A stretch of DNA of 64,000 nt, taken from positions 124,001 through 188,000 of the forward strand of contig JADKBO010000059.1 of assembly GCA_016715105.1 (NCBI GenBank), given 5' to 3'. Of the stretch, positions 45,586 to 55,310 are shown in pieces (the first letter of the stretch is position 1; every line of letters begins with the position of its first letter). The position numbers and the translations under genes were made by a program. The notes below the pieces were generated by a model. It saw nothing but the letters and a program-made list of their open reading frames with translations. It was not told where the DNA came from and did no database searches. This DNA comes from Saprospiraceae bacterium. GTDB taxonomy: Bacteria > Bacteroidota > Bacteroidia > Chitinophagales > Saprospiraceae.

Positions 45586-46478
45586 TGCTTTTGAAGGATG
45601 TTTTTAGCCTTTTCCACTTGTCCAAGTTTTAAATGGCAAGAAGCGCAAGTAACCATAAGTTCAGAATCTGGACCAAATTTTTGGTTGGCTTCTGTAAAAA
45701 TATCGAGAGCTTTTTCTACATCACCAATTTGTAGGCAAAGTTCACCACATTCAGTGTAGGCTGCTTCAAAATTTGGTTGTATGATGAATGCAAATTCCAA
45801 AGCATCAATGGCTTTTTCGTACTTCCAATCGTAGTTGTATGACATTCCCAAATTAAACCAAGCAATGTGGTTGTATGGATTTTCATCGATCAGGCTTTTG
45901 TGAAAGGCGATGCTGTCTGCATAATTTTTGGAAGCCTCTACAGCTCTCCAAAACTTTTCCAAAGCTTCTCTGCTTGAAGGATTTATTTTCAGCGCTTTTT
46001 TGAGCGCTATATACATCATGTCAAAGTTTTTTTCCGATTCATAGATAGTAGCTTCAGCCACATATAAATCAATCATATCCTCACCATAAGAGGAGTTTCT
46101 AAGTTCTTCTAGTAAATTTTTCGCCTTATTGAATTCTTTTTTGTGGCTGTAAATTTTTATTTTCAAACAGATGATTTCTCTTTCACCTGGGGCCATAAGT
46201 TCCGCCTTCTCAATATACTCTAAGCTTTCATTGAGGTGCGATTCTATAAAAAGTAACTTGGCTTTTGCAATTAGGTATTCTGCACGGTACTGGAATTGAT
46301 CTATGGCAAGATCAACAACCTCCATCGCTTTATCATATTGCATCTCCCTTTCGTAAAAGTCAATCAGTTGGTTTATTGACTTTTCATCTAGGTACTCTAA
46401 TGTCCCTTGCTCAATTCTTGTTTCAAAATCAGATACAAGATTTATTAGGTTGACATCTCGTTTTATTCTTTGTTCCAT
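45582..46478 (-). CDS. TPR-repeat protein, N-terminal part
   Basis: The 298-residue frame starts with a short Lys/Arg-rich segment (MEQRIKRDVNLINL) and contains seven or eight tetratricopeptide repeats, for example 'YLDEKSINQLIDFYEREMQYDKAME', 'WFNLGMSYNYDWKYEKAIDALEFAF' and 'YTECGELCLQIGDVEKALDIFTEA' as partial regions. No signal peptide or membrane helix is present, so it is probably cytoplasmic. It overlaps the next frame by 4 bp with an apparent one-base deletion. A leader hairpin, CGAAGAT/ATCTTCG (46512-46534), lies 34 bp upstream of the ATG. Proteins of this kind are widespread in Bacteroidota and of unknown role. Confidence 0.8.
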   Translation of the reverse strand: MEQRIKRDVNLINLVSDFETRIEQGTLEYLDEKSINQLIDFYEREMQYDKAMEVVDLAIDQFQYRAEYLIAKAKLLFIESHLNESLEYIEKAELMAPGEREIICLKIKIYSHKKEFNKAKNLLEELRNSSYGEDMIDLYVAEATIYESEKNFDMMYIALKKALKINPSSREALEKFWRAVEASKNYADSIAFHKSLIDENPYNHIAWFNLGMSYNYDWKYEKAIDALEFAFIIQPNFEAAYTECGELCLQIGDVEKALDIFTEANQKFGPDSELMVTCASCHLKLGQVEKAKNILQKQ

Positions 46479-46709
46479 ATTAGATCATGTGAGGGATTAT
46501 AAGTCTGTCGGCGAAGATAGTTATTTAATCTTCGAAAGGAACATATATCAAAACACTTTTTTTCCACATTTTTGAGGCATTATAGAATATTATAATCTAT
46601 TCTAAGTGTCACATTTTCAGTATTATATACATTTTTCTAATTTGTTTTTTTCTGCGTAAGTTATGTACTGTCAGCGAGTAATACATTACTTATTTTTTTC
46701 AAGTTAAAT

Positions 46710-46721
46710 GGGGTTTTTCCC
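46710..46721. promoter_or_regulatory. GGGGTTTTTCCC palindromic motif between divergent genes
   Basis: This is the third copy of the GGGA(A)n..CCC type motif in the window. It lies between the divergent TPR gene (46478, -) and the small hypothetical gene (46840, +), so either could be its target. Apart from this motif and the 46512-46534 hairpin, 46479-46839 is AT-rich and empty. Confidence 0.3.
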
Positions 46722-46839
46722 TGAAAAAAACCATTTAAATTTTCACTATTCTTTGGTTTGAGATAAAAAACAGACCATGCAATGAACTTTGTGGACTTAT
46801 TTATAGAATTTTGCGGCTGTTTTAATAAGTAAATGTAAC

Positions 46840-47178
46840 ATGGAAGACTGGCAAATTGATTTTGAATGGCTCAAGGTAAGGCACTATATAAAGGATGCGT
46901 TAAAGCATGAAAAACTTCCCGACTTCCAAGCGGTACTTTTTCTCATTGGGGTGCAAGAACTTGGCAGAATTCCTGGGACAAAATTTACCAAAGAAGAAAA
47001 GCAAGATTTGATGCATGTAGCCGTTTGTACCCTGCTCGATGGTGAATATTATGAATTTGAAGGAAGAGATCAAGATGGTTGGCCACATTTTAAAGCCATA
47101 AAAAAAATGGATGTGACAGGCTTGGAAGATCAGGAGAGATACCTCAAAATCAAAATAATTGAATATTTGTCATTATAA
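46840..47178 (+). CDS. Conserved-looking hypothetical protein, 112 aa
   Basis: The protein is soluble and mixed alpha/beta, with regions 'WLKVRHYIKDALKHEKLPDFQAVLFLIGVQELG' (about 10-42; given as a region only), 'FTKEEKQDLMHVAVCTLL' and 'YYEFEGRDQDGWPHF'. There is no signal peptide, no membrane helix and no metal motif. Codon use and composition look like a real gene, and small proteins with this look are found in Saprospiria, but I cannot name the family. Both sides are long intergenic stretches. Confidence 0.6.
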   Translation: MEDWQIDFEWLKVRHYIKDALKHEKLPDFQAVLFLIGVQELGRIPGTKFTKEEKQDLMHVAVCTLLDGEYYEFEGRDQDGWPHFKAIKKMDVTGLEDQERYLKIKIIEYLSL

Positions 47179-47334
47179 TATACAGATAATCAATAAGATA
47201 AATAACTAAAATTTAAATATAAGTTTATTGTTGTTTATAAATATGCAATTTATCGCAATTGTAAAGTGCACTAATTCATATTGAAACAAATAAAATAATT
47301 GTCATATATGTTTTTATATTATAAAACATTATTA

Positions 47335-47342
47335 TATATTTG
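47335..47342 (+). promoter_or_regulatory. -7 box (TATATTTG) of the giant T9SS gene
   Basis: TATATTTG fits TAnnTTTG and would start transcription near 47348, at the foot of a stem-loop. It lies 123 bp before the ATG at 47465. Confidence 0.45.
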
Positions 47343-47347
47343 TGTTT

Positions 47348-47381
47348 ATAATACAAGACACACAAATTTTCCTTGTATTAT
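47348..47381 (+). promoter_or_regulatory. Stem-loop at the predicted 5' end of the giant-gene mRNA
   Basis: ATAATACAAG (47348-47357) and CTTGTATTAT (47372-47381) form a perfect 10-bp stem with a 14-base loop. If transcription starts near 47348, the hairpin begins at the very 5' end and could protect the mRNA; as DNA it could also be an operator. Confidence 0.4.
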
Positions 47382-47464
47382 ACTCAATTTAAGAAACCAC
47401 ACCTCGCAATGACATAATAGACCTATTGTGCACAGAACACACACACAAAACACAAATAGGTCGT

Positions 47465-50400
47465 ATGAAATACTCATCAAAACTCCGTACAAGGATGTTT
47501 GGTGTAGCAATGCCAATTATTTTGGTCGTTCTACATCTGATAACATCGCCATTGTACCATCGATTTTCGACGGTACAAACCAGTCAAGTAGTTGATGCAA
47601 TTGACATTGATATAAAGAGTAAATGTCTTTGCAATCCATCCGCTGACAGTTATATAGATACGGTTGTTGTAACTGCCAGTCCTGGTATGACTTGGGAGTT
47701 GATTTCCAATCAATATGCTAATCTCATTGGTCTTCCAGAAGAATCTCCGGCAGGCTCAGGAAATTACCTATTTGTCATTGAAGTGCTCGGACCGCAAGCT
47801 TATTTTATAAACCTTGTGAGTGATCAAAATGATTACGTAACCATCAGTTTCGATGGATGTGCGGCCAAAAATGTTTTTGTTAGCGGACCTATTTCAGTGT
47901 GTTTTGATGCTGCTGCAATCTTTAGTATTCGCAACAACACCAACATGGTGAACTATACGTGGCAAGCCCCGGGAGCAACTATTATTTCTTCCAACCCATT
48001 GCAAGTCAACGTTGCGTTTGGTAATAGTTCTGCTCAAATTGTCCTGACAGGTATTCCAACTTCGGGTTTTTGTTTGGATACACTTACACATCTCATCACT
48101 GTAGGAGCTCCTGTTACACAAGATTTTGCTTGTATCAATCAAATCAATGTTTCATTAGATAATAATTGTGTTCGTACCGTAAACTTAGATGAATTGATAG
48201 CTGGTCCTTATCCCCAAGGTAGTGCACTGGCATTGCAATTGACCGATGATGCAGGCATACCCATACCAGGTAATATTTTGGACGAGCGTTATATTGGCAA
48301 AACAGTGACTGCAAGTGTGCTCGATGGTTGTGGAGGCAACAGTTGTTGGGGAATGGTCAGGGTAGAAGATAAAAAAGCTCCAGTAATTGAGTGTCCCCCT
48401 GCTGTAACAATTGAGTGTTACAAAGAACAGTACTTTCCAGGATTACAAGTTGTGGCAGAATGTAGTGATTTTCAGATTTTCCCAGTAGGATCTACCTTGG
48501 TAGAAGAATTAAGCTGTGATCCAAATTACCTGAGAAGAATGGTAAAAAAATCAGTTGCAGTAGATGCATTTGGCAACCGATCTGATACCTGCACACAGGA
48601 AATATTTGTTAATAAGTTTCCCCTAGATGAGGTGATATTTCCTCGCGATACAGTATTTTCTTGTGATTTCAGTCAAGGAAATGAATTGCTTCCTGCTTTG
48701 ACTGGGTATCCTTCCATTGGCAATACAATACTCAACGAAGTCGACTATCCCGAATGTAAAATTGCAATTTCTTATAATGACACAAAAATTGCAGTCGCTG
48801 GTAAAACTAAAATCATCAGAACATGGTCCATTTTTGAATGGTCATGCGACACCATGGCTATCCGTACTGACGATCAATTTATTTTCCTTGTTGACCAGGT
48901 TGCTCCAATTATTGTCAACTGTCCGTCAGACATGAAGCGATCAACTGGTGCTCATGATTGCACAGCTCAAGTTCAATTGGCAAAATTGGGTTTGAATGAT
49001 GTTCAAGAAAATTGTAATGGTTCTTATACCGTAGATATTGATTTTCCAAATGGCAGATTTGCTAATGTAGTTTCTTCCACCAACACAGCAGTAGACCTTC
49101 CCATTGGTGAAAACCTCATCATCTACACAGTAACGGACGCCGCTGGCTTGACCAGTCAATGTCAACAAATCATTACTGTTACTGACCGAACTCCTCCCGT
49201 TGCGGCTTGCATTGATAGTTTGGTTGTGAGTTTGGCAGATGCCAACACTGGTATAACTGTAAGCATGATTGACTTACAGTCTTATGATGCTTGTGGCCCT
49301 GTTTCATTGAAACTGAGAAGAGTGGATAGTATTGCAGTTGATAGCACTTTTAAAGATGTGGTCCATGTGACTTGCCAGGATCTCAATAGAAGGGTGATGA
49401 TAGAATTAACCGTAACGGACCAATCGGGAAATACCAACAGATGTATGACATCGGTTTTGGTTGAAGATAAAATTCCACCCGTTTTGGAAGTACCCGAAGA
49501 CGTGACAATCAGTTGTTCTGAATGGTTGGCTATTGATTCAATCGAGACATTTGGTCAGGCAGTTGCTTATGATCAGTGCAATGTTGTCATTCAAGAGCGG
49601 GTTGATACATCTCTGAATGTTTGTAAAGTTGGAACCATAACCAGGACTTTTACTGCCATCTCCGGTCAATTTAGGATCGTGAAGTCACAACGAATTTTTG
49701 TGGTTGCAAGTCCTTCATTCAATCCAGATAGCATTATAGCGCCTGCGGATCTCACCATATCCAATACTTGTAGTTTGGTGGCTTTACATCCAGATTCTTT
49801 GGCGAAAATTGACATAAAATATGGCAGACCTATCATCAATCATGGTGGCTGTGATTTGATTGGGGTTCATTACGATGATAAATTGTATACGGTTGCTGAT
49901 GGCGGTCCAGGCAATTGTCAGAAAGTATTACGTACTTGGAAAATCCTCAATTATTGCGATGGAAATGGATCAACTATAGTGCGTGAAATGATTCAAATCA
50001 TAAAATTATCCAATACCATTGCGCCCAAGATCAACGCATTACCTGATAGCCTCAAATTTTCAACATTCAATTGTTTTACTGATGTCATCAATTTGAATGC
50101 ATCTGCAACAGATGATTGTACAGCGCCAGAATCGTTGATTTGGAAATACCGCATCATTTCACAAGAAACTGGAAAAGAAATTAAAACAGGGACCAGTCAA
50201 GGTCCGTCTATTTCCATCAGTCCTACATTATCAGTGGGTTTTTATAAAATTATTTGGACAGTCACTGACTTGTGTGCAAATTTTGCTGAAAAACAACAAA
50301 TCATTGTGGTGAAGAATGCCAAAGGAGCCACCATTTTTGCACACGATACTGTGGTCACAGCCTTGACAGCCATGGTTACCACTGAGATGTCTTGTGTGAA

Positions 50401-53400
50401 TGTCAATAAACTCATCATCAAAAGTGAACATCCTTGTGGATATGCAGTGAAATACAGTTTTTCACCAACTGATCTTAGCGATACCATCCGATGCTTTGAT
50501 TGTAGTAATCTCGGATTTAATTCCCTCAATGTTTTTGCCATCGATACATTTGGAACAGCAGGGCAAGCTGTGGTGGTGATTAGTGTTCAAGACAACAACA
50601 ACGAAAGTATTTGTAACAGTTTTGAATCGTGTATCACTTGGCCAGCTGACACTACCATACAAGCATGTTTGCCCAATCTCAATCCAGGGACCATCAACAG
50701 CATGCCAAGAGTAAAACCAGATTGTGCTTGCAATCAGTTTAGTATATCAAATACAGATGTATTAACTCAGAGCGGTGCTTGCACAACGATTGAGCGAACA
50801 TTCACAGTCACATTTACTTGCAACAATAGCAGAAATGAATTTTCAAGAAAACAAATCATCACTGCGATCAATAGAGCAGCTCCAGTTGTAAATTGTCCAG
50901 CAAGCCCAGTGAGATTGAGGGCATTAACAGGGTGTTCTGTATCAGGAAATATCCAAGCTCCAACAGTTGCAGATAGTACTTGCCATACAGGACTGATAAC
51001 AAGTTATAGAATAGGGGATGGTCCAGTAATCACTGGTGCAAATGCAAACGGTATTTTTAATGTAGGAACCACCTCAGTCACTTACTTTGTGACAGATGCC
51101 TGTGGCAACAGTGGGTCTTGTACCTTTAATGTGGTGGTTGACGATGGTGCTCCTCCTATTTGCAGGGTGCGGAATATATCCATCAACCTCAATGCAGCAG
51201 GTATCGCAACGATTGCTGACCCTTCTGTTTTCAATAATGGCACATTTGATGAATGCAACAATTTGCCTTTGACATTCTCTGTTGATCGGTCGCAATTTTC
51301 TTGTATCGAATTGGGCATGTCCATTCCAGTAAATGTCACGGTAGCGGATGCCTCTGGAAACAGTAGCACCTGTGTTGCCAATGTTACCCCAATTGATACC
51401 ATGAGGCCTATATGTACGGTAAATGATTTGACAATAGATATTACTGATGCACAGCCGTTTACCATCCTTAGCCCTGCTGATGTGATTATGAATGTGAGTG
51501 ATAATTGCAACATCATGCAAGACACTATTTTGAGTAAAACTTTTTTCTCATGCGCAGATTTGGGAACTCAAATTTTGAGGGTTGTAGTAAGAGATCAATC
51601 TGGAAACAGTTCTTCTTGTGAGGCAACGATCACGGTCAGAGATCGCATTGCTCCAGTATGTCAATTAAAATCAGACACCATCATGGTCAGCGGAGGCACG
51701 GTGCGGATTGATAGCAGCAATATAAATAATGGGTCTTTTGATCCTTGTGGAAATATTGTCAGTTTTACCGTTTCTCCCAATACTTTTACTTGTGCAGATT
51801 TAGGTTTAAAGACGGTAACTGCAACCATTACTGATGCTGGTGGAAACGTAAGCACATGTAATGTGACCATTTTGATACAAGATGGTGGACAACCCATCTG
51901 TAGAGCCAAGGACATCACGGTTTTTCTAAACCAAAATGGAATTGCTACCATTTCTGCAGAAGATTTAGATAATGGAAGTGGAACTGGATGTAGCAATCCG
52001 GTAGTCAGAACCATCAATAGGACCCAATTTACTTGCGCCGATGTTGCTGTCGTGCAAGATGTGATACTTACCATTACCAATCCTACCAATAACCTGATGG
52101 CGGTTTGTACATCAAGAGTTACCGTACGCGATACATTGGCACCTTCTCTCATTTGTACAGCTGAAGATGTTACTGTTTCTTGTTCTGTTTATAATGGCAC
52201 GATCCCTGCCTTTATTCCAAGAGCGATGATGGGAGGGGGATGTGATAAAACTGGATTTGAATTGGACTCTACCATCATCAGATTACCACGACCTTGCAAT
52301 TTGGATACTTTGACAAGGACCTATCGTTTGATTTCACCAGCAGGGGAATTGGTGAGTACATGCGTCCAGACCATCAGAGTAGTCAATGATAAACCATTGA
52401 CCTTGGATAGTTTCAATCTGCCACCAGCGGTAATGACCATCAATAATTGCAGTACGACCAATCCTAGTCAGATTCCAAGCGGTCAATTGACGTTGAAAGC
52501 AGGTGTGAATCCAGGATGTTCAGCTATTAGAATCAGCTTTACCGATACTTACAATGCCACAACGTGCAATGACACATTGAGGCGTACTTGGACAATCAGT
52601 GATAGTTGCAATGGTTTTGCACCATTGGTATATAGACAGGCGATCGCAATCGTGGATAATGTTGCTCCCCTCATCGTTGGAGCACGTGACACCATTGTTT
52701 ATAATTTGGGAGATTGCGGTAGAAATTTGACATTTCCTCAAATCATGATTCAGGATTGTGACCCATCAGTAAGAGTCAAAAATAATAATGCATTGGGCTT
52801 AGATACCAATTCGGTCAATCCAGCTGGATTTTATCCAATAGGTATTCATAACATTGTTTTGACGGCCACAGACAAATGTGGAAATGTAGGAAGAGATACC
52901 TTCCGTGTAGAAGTAAGAGATACAGCAGCCGTTGATGTTTCTTGTAAGTCTGCGTCTATCCTTGTGGGTGAAAACGGAACAGCTGTGGCCAATGCAAGTG
53001 ATTTGATCAATATTTTGGGAGCCAGCGTTTGCAACGAAGCAAATTTTAAATTTAGAGCAGTCTTCAGGCTGAGTCAAGCCATCAATGATACAAGCTCTAT
53101 AAGAACATACAATTGTAGTCAATTAAGCAGCAATGGCTCTGTTTTACAATTACGAGACACGATTACACTGGACATTTACAATACCGTCAATGGCATAGAT
53201 ACATTGTATGAAACTTGTAGCACGGTTATCACCGTGATAGACTCACTTGGAAATTGTGCGGCTAGCCTTGCAACGATCAACGGGACCATTATGACTGAAA
53301 ATGCGACCTATGTCCCTGATTTTAAAGTGATGGCAGAAGGTAGAGAAAACGAAACTTTCTCTATGACCAACAAAGAAGGCTACTTTGCCATCAGTGGAAA

Positions 53401-54469
53401 AAAAGGTGATCAGTTGGTGATTCATCCAATCAAAGACAATGACTTCAAACAAGGGGTGAACACACTTGACTTATTACACATTCAACGTCATATTTTGAGG
53501 AAGGCTCCATTTAAATCACCTTACCAGATGATTGCGGCAGATGTAAACAATGACCAAATCATCAATGTGATTGACTTAGTGGAATTGCAAAACATGGTGT
53601 TGGGTAAGGTTGATCGCTTTGCAAAAAATACCAGTTGGAAAGCTATAGATGCAAACTACAGATTTGATGATTTAGAAAATGCACTTTCTTCATATTATCC
53701 TACTAGCTATGAAATAGATGAGCTGAGAGCAGATATGGTAGTCGACTTTACTGCCGTTAAAATTGGTGATGTGGACAACTCGTATGCACCTTCAAATCTA
53801 CAAGAAGTCACTCCAAGATCATCTGTGCAGTTGGTCGCAATAGAAAAATCACTGGGCAACGGACTTTATGCTTACCAGGTGTCATTACCTAAAGATGCGC
53901 AATGGGCTGGAATACAAATGGCGTTCGAAACCAACGGAGTTGAAGTAAAGTCCATACAGAATAGAAAAACAGGAAAAGATATTCCCTACTACCAGAAAGG
54001 GAATGTGCTAAAACTTATTTGGTTGAATGATGAGCAATCGGTCCAAAATTATGTAGGAACAGAAGACGTGTTAGAGATCATTTCCAACGGAGCCTTGGCA
54101 ATCGAAAAGCCAGTTACCACAAGTGATGGTTTTGAGTCCGTTTATTTTGGATCAAATGATGAAAAATTTCAGATAGTGATCACGGGTAAAAAAGTCGATC
54201 GTTCACTGGAATTTATGGTGGCTCAAAATCACCCCAATCCATGGTCTGACCAGACAGTATTTGACATTCAAACAGGTGTGGAAGGAAATATGGTTTTGGT
54301 TGTGAGAGACATAGCGGGGAGAATTATTTCAACAAGCCAACATTATCTAAGTAAGGGTAAAAATAGCATTCCATATGGTGGAGAAAACATCGTCTCTGCT
54401 GGCGTTTACTTTGCAGAATTAAAACAAAATAATATATCTAAAATCATCAAGATGATTGTTACAAAATAA
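47465..54469 (+). CDS. Giant secreted protein with HYR/Ig-like repeats, dockerin-like region and T9SS sorting domain
   Basis: The protein has 2,334 residues from ATG 47465; a TTG at 47426 is less likely. An N-terminal hydrophobic segment (VAMPIILVVLHLITS) acts as signal. The body is a chain of Cys-rich HYR/Ig-like repeats ('DKKAPVIECPPAVTIEC', 'DQSGNTNRCMTSVLVEDKIPPVLE', and so on). Four especially regular units of about 80 residues lie at about 1228-1562 ('F[ST]CADLG', 'GNSSSCEATI'). A dockerin type I-like calcium-binding pair ('DLLHIQRHIL', 'AADVNNDQIINVIDLVELQ') lies at about 2000-2050. The C-terminus (about 2252-2334) is a T9SS type A domain ('NHPNPWSDQTVFDIQ', 'VRDIAGRIIS', 'AGVYFAEL', 'KIIKMIVTK'), which directs export across the outer membrane. 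A surface adhesin or matrix protein is the likely role. A strong terminator follows. Confidence 0.9.
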   Translation: MKYSSKLRTRMFGVAMPIILVVLHLITSPLYHRFSTVQTSQVVDAIDIDIKSKCLCNPSADSYIDTVVVTASPGMTWELISNQYANLIGLPEESPAGSGNYLFVIEVLGPQAYFINLVSDQNDYVTISFDGCAAKNVFVSGPISVCFDAAAIFSIRNNTNMVNYTWQAPGATIISSNPLQVNVAFGNSSAQIVLTGIPTSGFCLDTLTHLITVGAPVTQDFACINQINVSLDNNCVRTVNLDELIAGPYPQGSALALQLTDDAGIPIPGNILDERYIGKTVTASVLDGCGGNSCWGMVRVEDKKAPVIECPPAVTIECYKEQYFPGLQVVAECSDFQIFPVGSTLVEELSCDPNYLRRMVKKSVAVDAFGNRSDTCTQEIFVNKFPLDEVIFPRDTVFSCDFSQGNELLPALTGYPSIGNTILNEVDYPECKIAISYNDTKIAVAGKTKIIRTWSIFEWSCDTMAIRTDDQFIFLVDQVAPIIVNCPSDMKRSTGAHDCTAQVQLAKLGLNDVQENCNGSYTVDIDFPNGRFANVVSSTNTAVDLPIGENLIIYTVTDAAGLTSQCQQIITVTDRTPPVAACIDSLVVSLADANTGITVSMIDLQSYDACGPVSLKLRRVDSIAVDSTFKDVVHVTCQDLNRRVMIELTVTDQSGNTNRCMTSVLVEDKIPPVLEVPEDVTISCSEWLAIDSIETFGQAVAYDQCNVVIQERVDTSLNVCKVGTITRTFTAISGQFRIVKSQRIFVVASPSFNPDSIIAPADLTISNTCSLVALHPDSLAKIDIKYGRPIINHGGCDLIGVHYDDKLYTVADGGPGNCQKVLRTWKILNYCDGNGSTIVREMIQIIKLSNTIAPKINALPDSLKFSTFNCFTDVINLNASATDDCTAPESLIWKYRIISQETGKEIKTGTSQGPSISISPTLSVGFYKIIWTVTDLCANFAEKQQIIVVKNAKGATIFAHDTVVTALTAMVTTEMSCVNVNKLIIKSEHPCGYAVKYSFSPTDLSDTIRCFDCSNLGFNSLNVFAIDTFGTAGQAVVVISVQDNNNESICNSFESCITWPADTTIQACLPNLNPGTINSMPRVKPDCACNQFSISNTDVLTQSGACTTIERTFTVTFTCNNSRNEFSRKQIITAINRAAPVVNCPASPVRLRALTGCSVSGNIQAPTVADSTCHTGLITSYRIGDGPVITGANANGIFNVGTTSVTYFVTDACGNSGSCTFNVVVDDGAPPICRVRNISINLNAAGIATIADPSVFNNGTFDECNNLPLTFSVDRSQFSCIELGMSIPVNVTVADASGNSSTCVANVTPIDTMRPICTVNDLTIDITDAQPFTILSPADVIMNVSDNCNIMQDTILSKTFFSCADLGTQILRVVVRDQSGNSSSCEATITVRDRIAPVCQLKSDTIMVSGGTVRIDSSNINNGSFDPCGNIVSFTVSPNTFTCADLGLKTVTATITDAGGNVSTCNVTILIQDGGQPICRAKDITVFLNQNGIATISAEDLDNGSGTGCSNPVVRTINRTQFTCADVAVVQDVILTITNPTNNLMAVCTSRVTVRDTLAPSLICTAEDVTVSCSVYNGTIPAFIPRAMMGGGCDKTGFELDSTIIRLPRPCNLDTLTRTYRLISPAGELVSTCVQTIRVVNDKPLTLDSFNLPPAVMTINNCSTTNPSQIPSGQLTLKAGVNPGCSAIRISFTDTYNATTCNDTLRRTWTISDSCNGFAPLVYRQAIAIVDNVAPLIVGARDTIVYNLGDCGRNLTFPQIMIQDCDPSVRVKNNNALGLDTNSVNPAGFYPIGIHNIVLTATDKCGNVGRDTFRVEVRDTAAVDVSCKSASILVGENGTAVANASDLINILGASVCNEANFKFRAVFRLSQAINDTSSIRTYNCSQLSSNGSVLQLRDTITLDIYNTVNGIDTLYETCSTVITVIDSLGNCAASLATINGTIMTENATYVPDFKVMAEGRENETFSMTNKEGYFAISGKKGDQLVIHPIKDNDFKQGVNTLDLLHIQRHILRKAPFKSPYQMIAADVNNDQIINVIDLVELQNMVLGKVDRFAKNTSWKAIDANYRFDDLENALSSYYPTSYEIDELRADMVVDFTAVKIGDVDNSYAPSNLQEVTPRSSVQLVAIEKSLGNGLYAYQVSLPKDAQWAGIQMAFETNGVEVKSIQNRKTGKDIPYYQKGNVLKLIWLNDEQSVQNYVGTEDVLEIISNGALAIEKPVTTSDGFESVYFGSNDEKFQIVITGKKVDRSLEFMVAQNHPNPWSDQTVFDIQTGVEGNMVLVVRDIAGRIISTSQHYLSKGKNSIPYGGENIVSAGVYFAELKQNNISKIIKMIVTK

Positions 54470-54518
54470 GATTGGTTTAAAAAAGCTATTTGTGTTCTGT
54501 TTAATTTTCATGAAGTTT

Positions 54519-54563
54519 AGCTCCGACTTTGATTTGTGTGGGTCGGAGCTTTCTTTTTTTTTT
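54519..54563 (+). terminator. Rho-independent terminator after the giant T9SS gene
   Basis: AGCTCCGAC (54519-54527) and GTCGGAGCT (54542-54550) form a perfect 9-bp GC-rich stem, followed by TTC and ten T. It lies 50 bp after the stop. Confidence 0.9.
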
Positions 54564-54629
54564 CAAGTTTTTATAGAAGGTTGGGGCATAAAATAGCCAC
54601 ATGATAAACAAAGTGTCAATGCTTTGAAA

Positions 54630-55310
54630 TTAATGCCCACCAGATTTTAACAATTCCGGGAATGCAGCCTTAAATTTATTGAGACGTGGCACACTTACTG
54701 AACGGACATACGGCTGATTCGGATTATTTCTTTCGTAATTTTGATGATAATCCTCTGCTGGGTAAAAAGCAGTTAAAGGACTTACTTCTGTGGTAATGCT
54801 ACCTTTTTTGAAAGTGGCATCCGCGTACAATTTTTGCATGTAATCTTCAATCAATTTCTTCTCAGCATCTGAAGTAAAAAAGATTGCAGAACGGTATTGA
54901 CGACCCGCGTCTGGTCCTTGTCTATTGAGCGTGGTAGGATCATGGCTGCCAAAAAACACCACCAACAAAGTTTCGTAATCAACAATGGCTGGATCATAAA
55001 TTACAGCAACTGACTCAGTATGATCGGTAGTGCCCGCGCTGACAATTTCATAATGCGCATCTTCAGCAGTTCCACCAGCATAACCAGATATTGCTTCATC
55101 AACACCTTTTACTGATTCAAAAACTGCTTCAACACACCAGAAGCAACCACTGGCAAAATATGCTGTTTTTTTGGTAGAATCCTGCGATATTTCGAGAGAC
55201 GGAACGCTGACTTTGTCTGAAGAAACAGTCCCATTTTGATTGCAACCTGCCAACAAGAAAAAATTAGTAAGCAGATAATAAAGCGAAATTGATAAATATT
55301 GAGGTATCAT
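54630..55310 (-). CDS. msrA: Peptide methionine sulfoxide reductase A, lipoprotein form
   Basis: MsrA reduces S-methionine sulfoxide in oxidised proteins. The product is 226 residues from ATG 55310, which overlaps the TGA of the upstream cox3-like gene (ATGA); a TTG further upstream (55376) lies inside that gene and is rejected. It begins with a lipoprotein signal (LLAGC, about residue 22), so the enzyme works outside the cytoplasm. The catalytic motif is 'SGCFWCVEAVF' (about 53-63), with 'SGYAGG' (about 75), 'TDHTESVAVIYDP' and 'YHQNYERNNPNQPY' near the end, all conserved in MsrA. The close coupling to a respiratory oxidase-type gene suggests a joint role in oxygen or oxidative stress. Confidence 0.92.
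   Translation of the reverse strand: MIPQYLSISLYYLLTNFFLLAGCNQNGTVSSDKVSVPSLEISQDSTKKTAYFASGCFWCVEAVFESVKGVDEAISGYAGGTAEDAHYEIVSAGTTDHTESVAVIYDPAIVDYETLLVVFFGSHDPTTLNRQGPDAGRQYRSAIFFTSDAEKKLIEDYMQKLYADATFKKGSITTEVSPLTAFYPAEDYHQNYERNNPNQPYVRSVSVPRLNKFKAAFPELLKSGGH

Noticed and set aside
51074..51525. Two long minus-strand open frames (about 148 codons) opposite the giant gene
   Set aside because: They are antisense shadows of the repeat region, with biased composition and no domain; the plus-strand frame shows clear HYR repeats.
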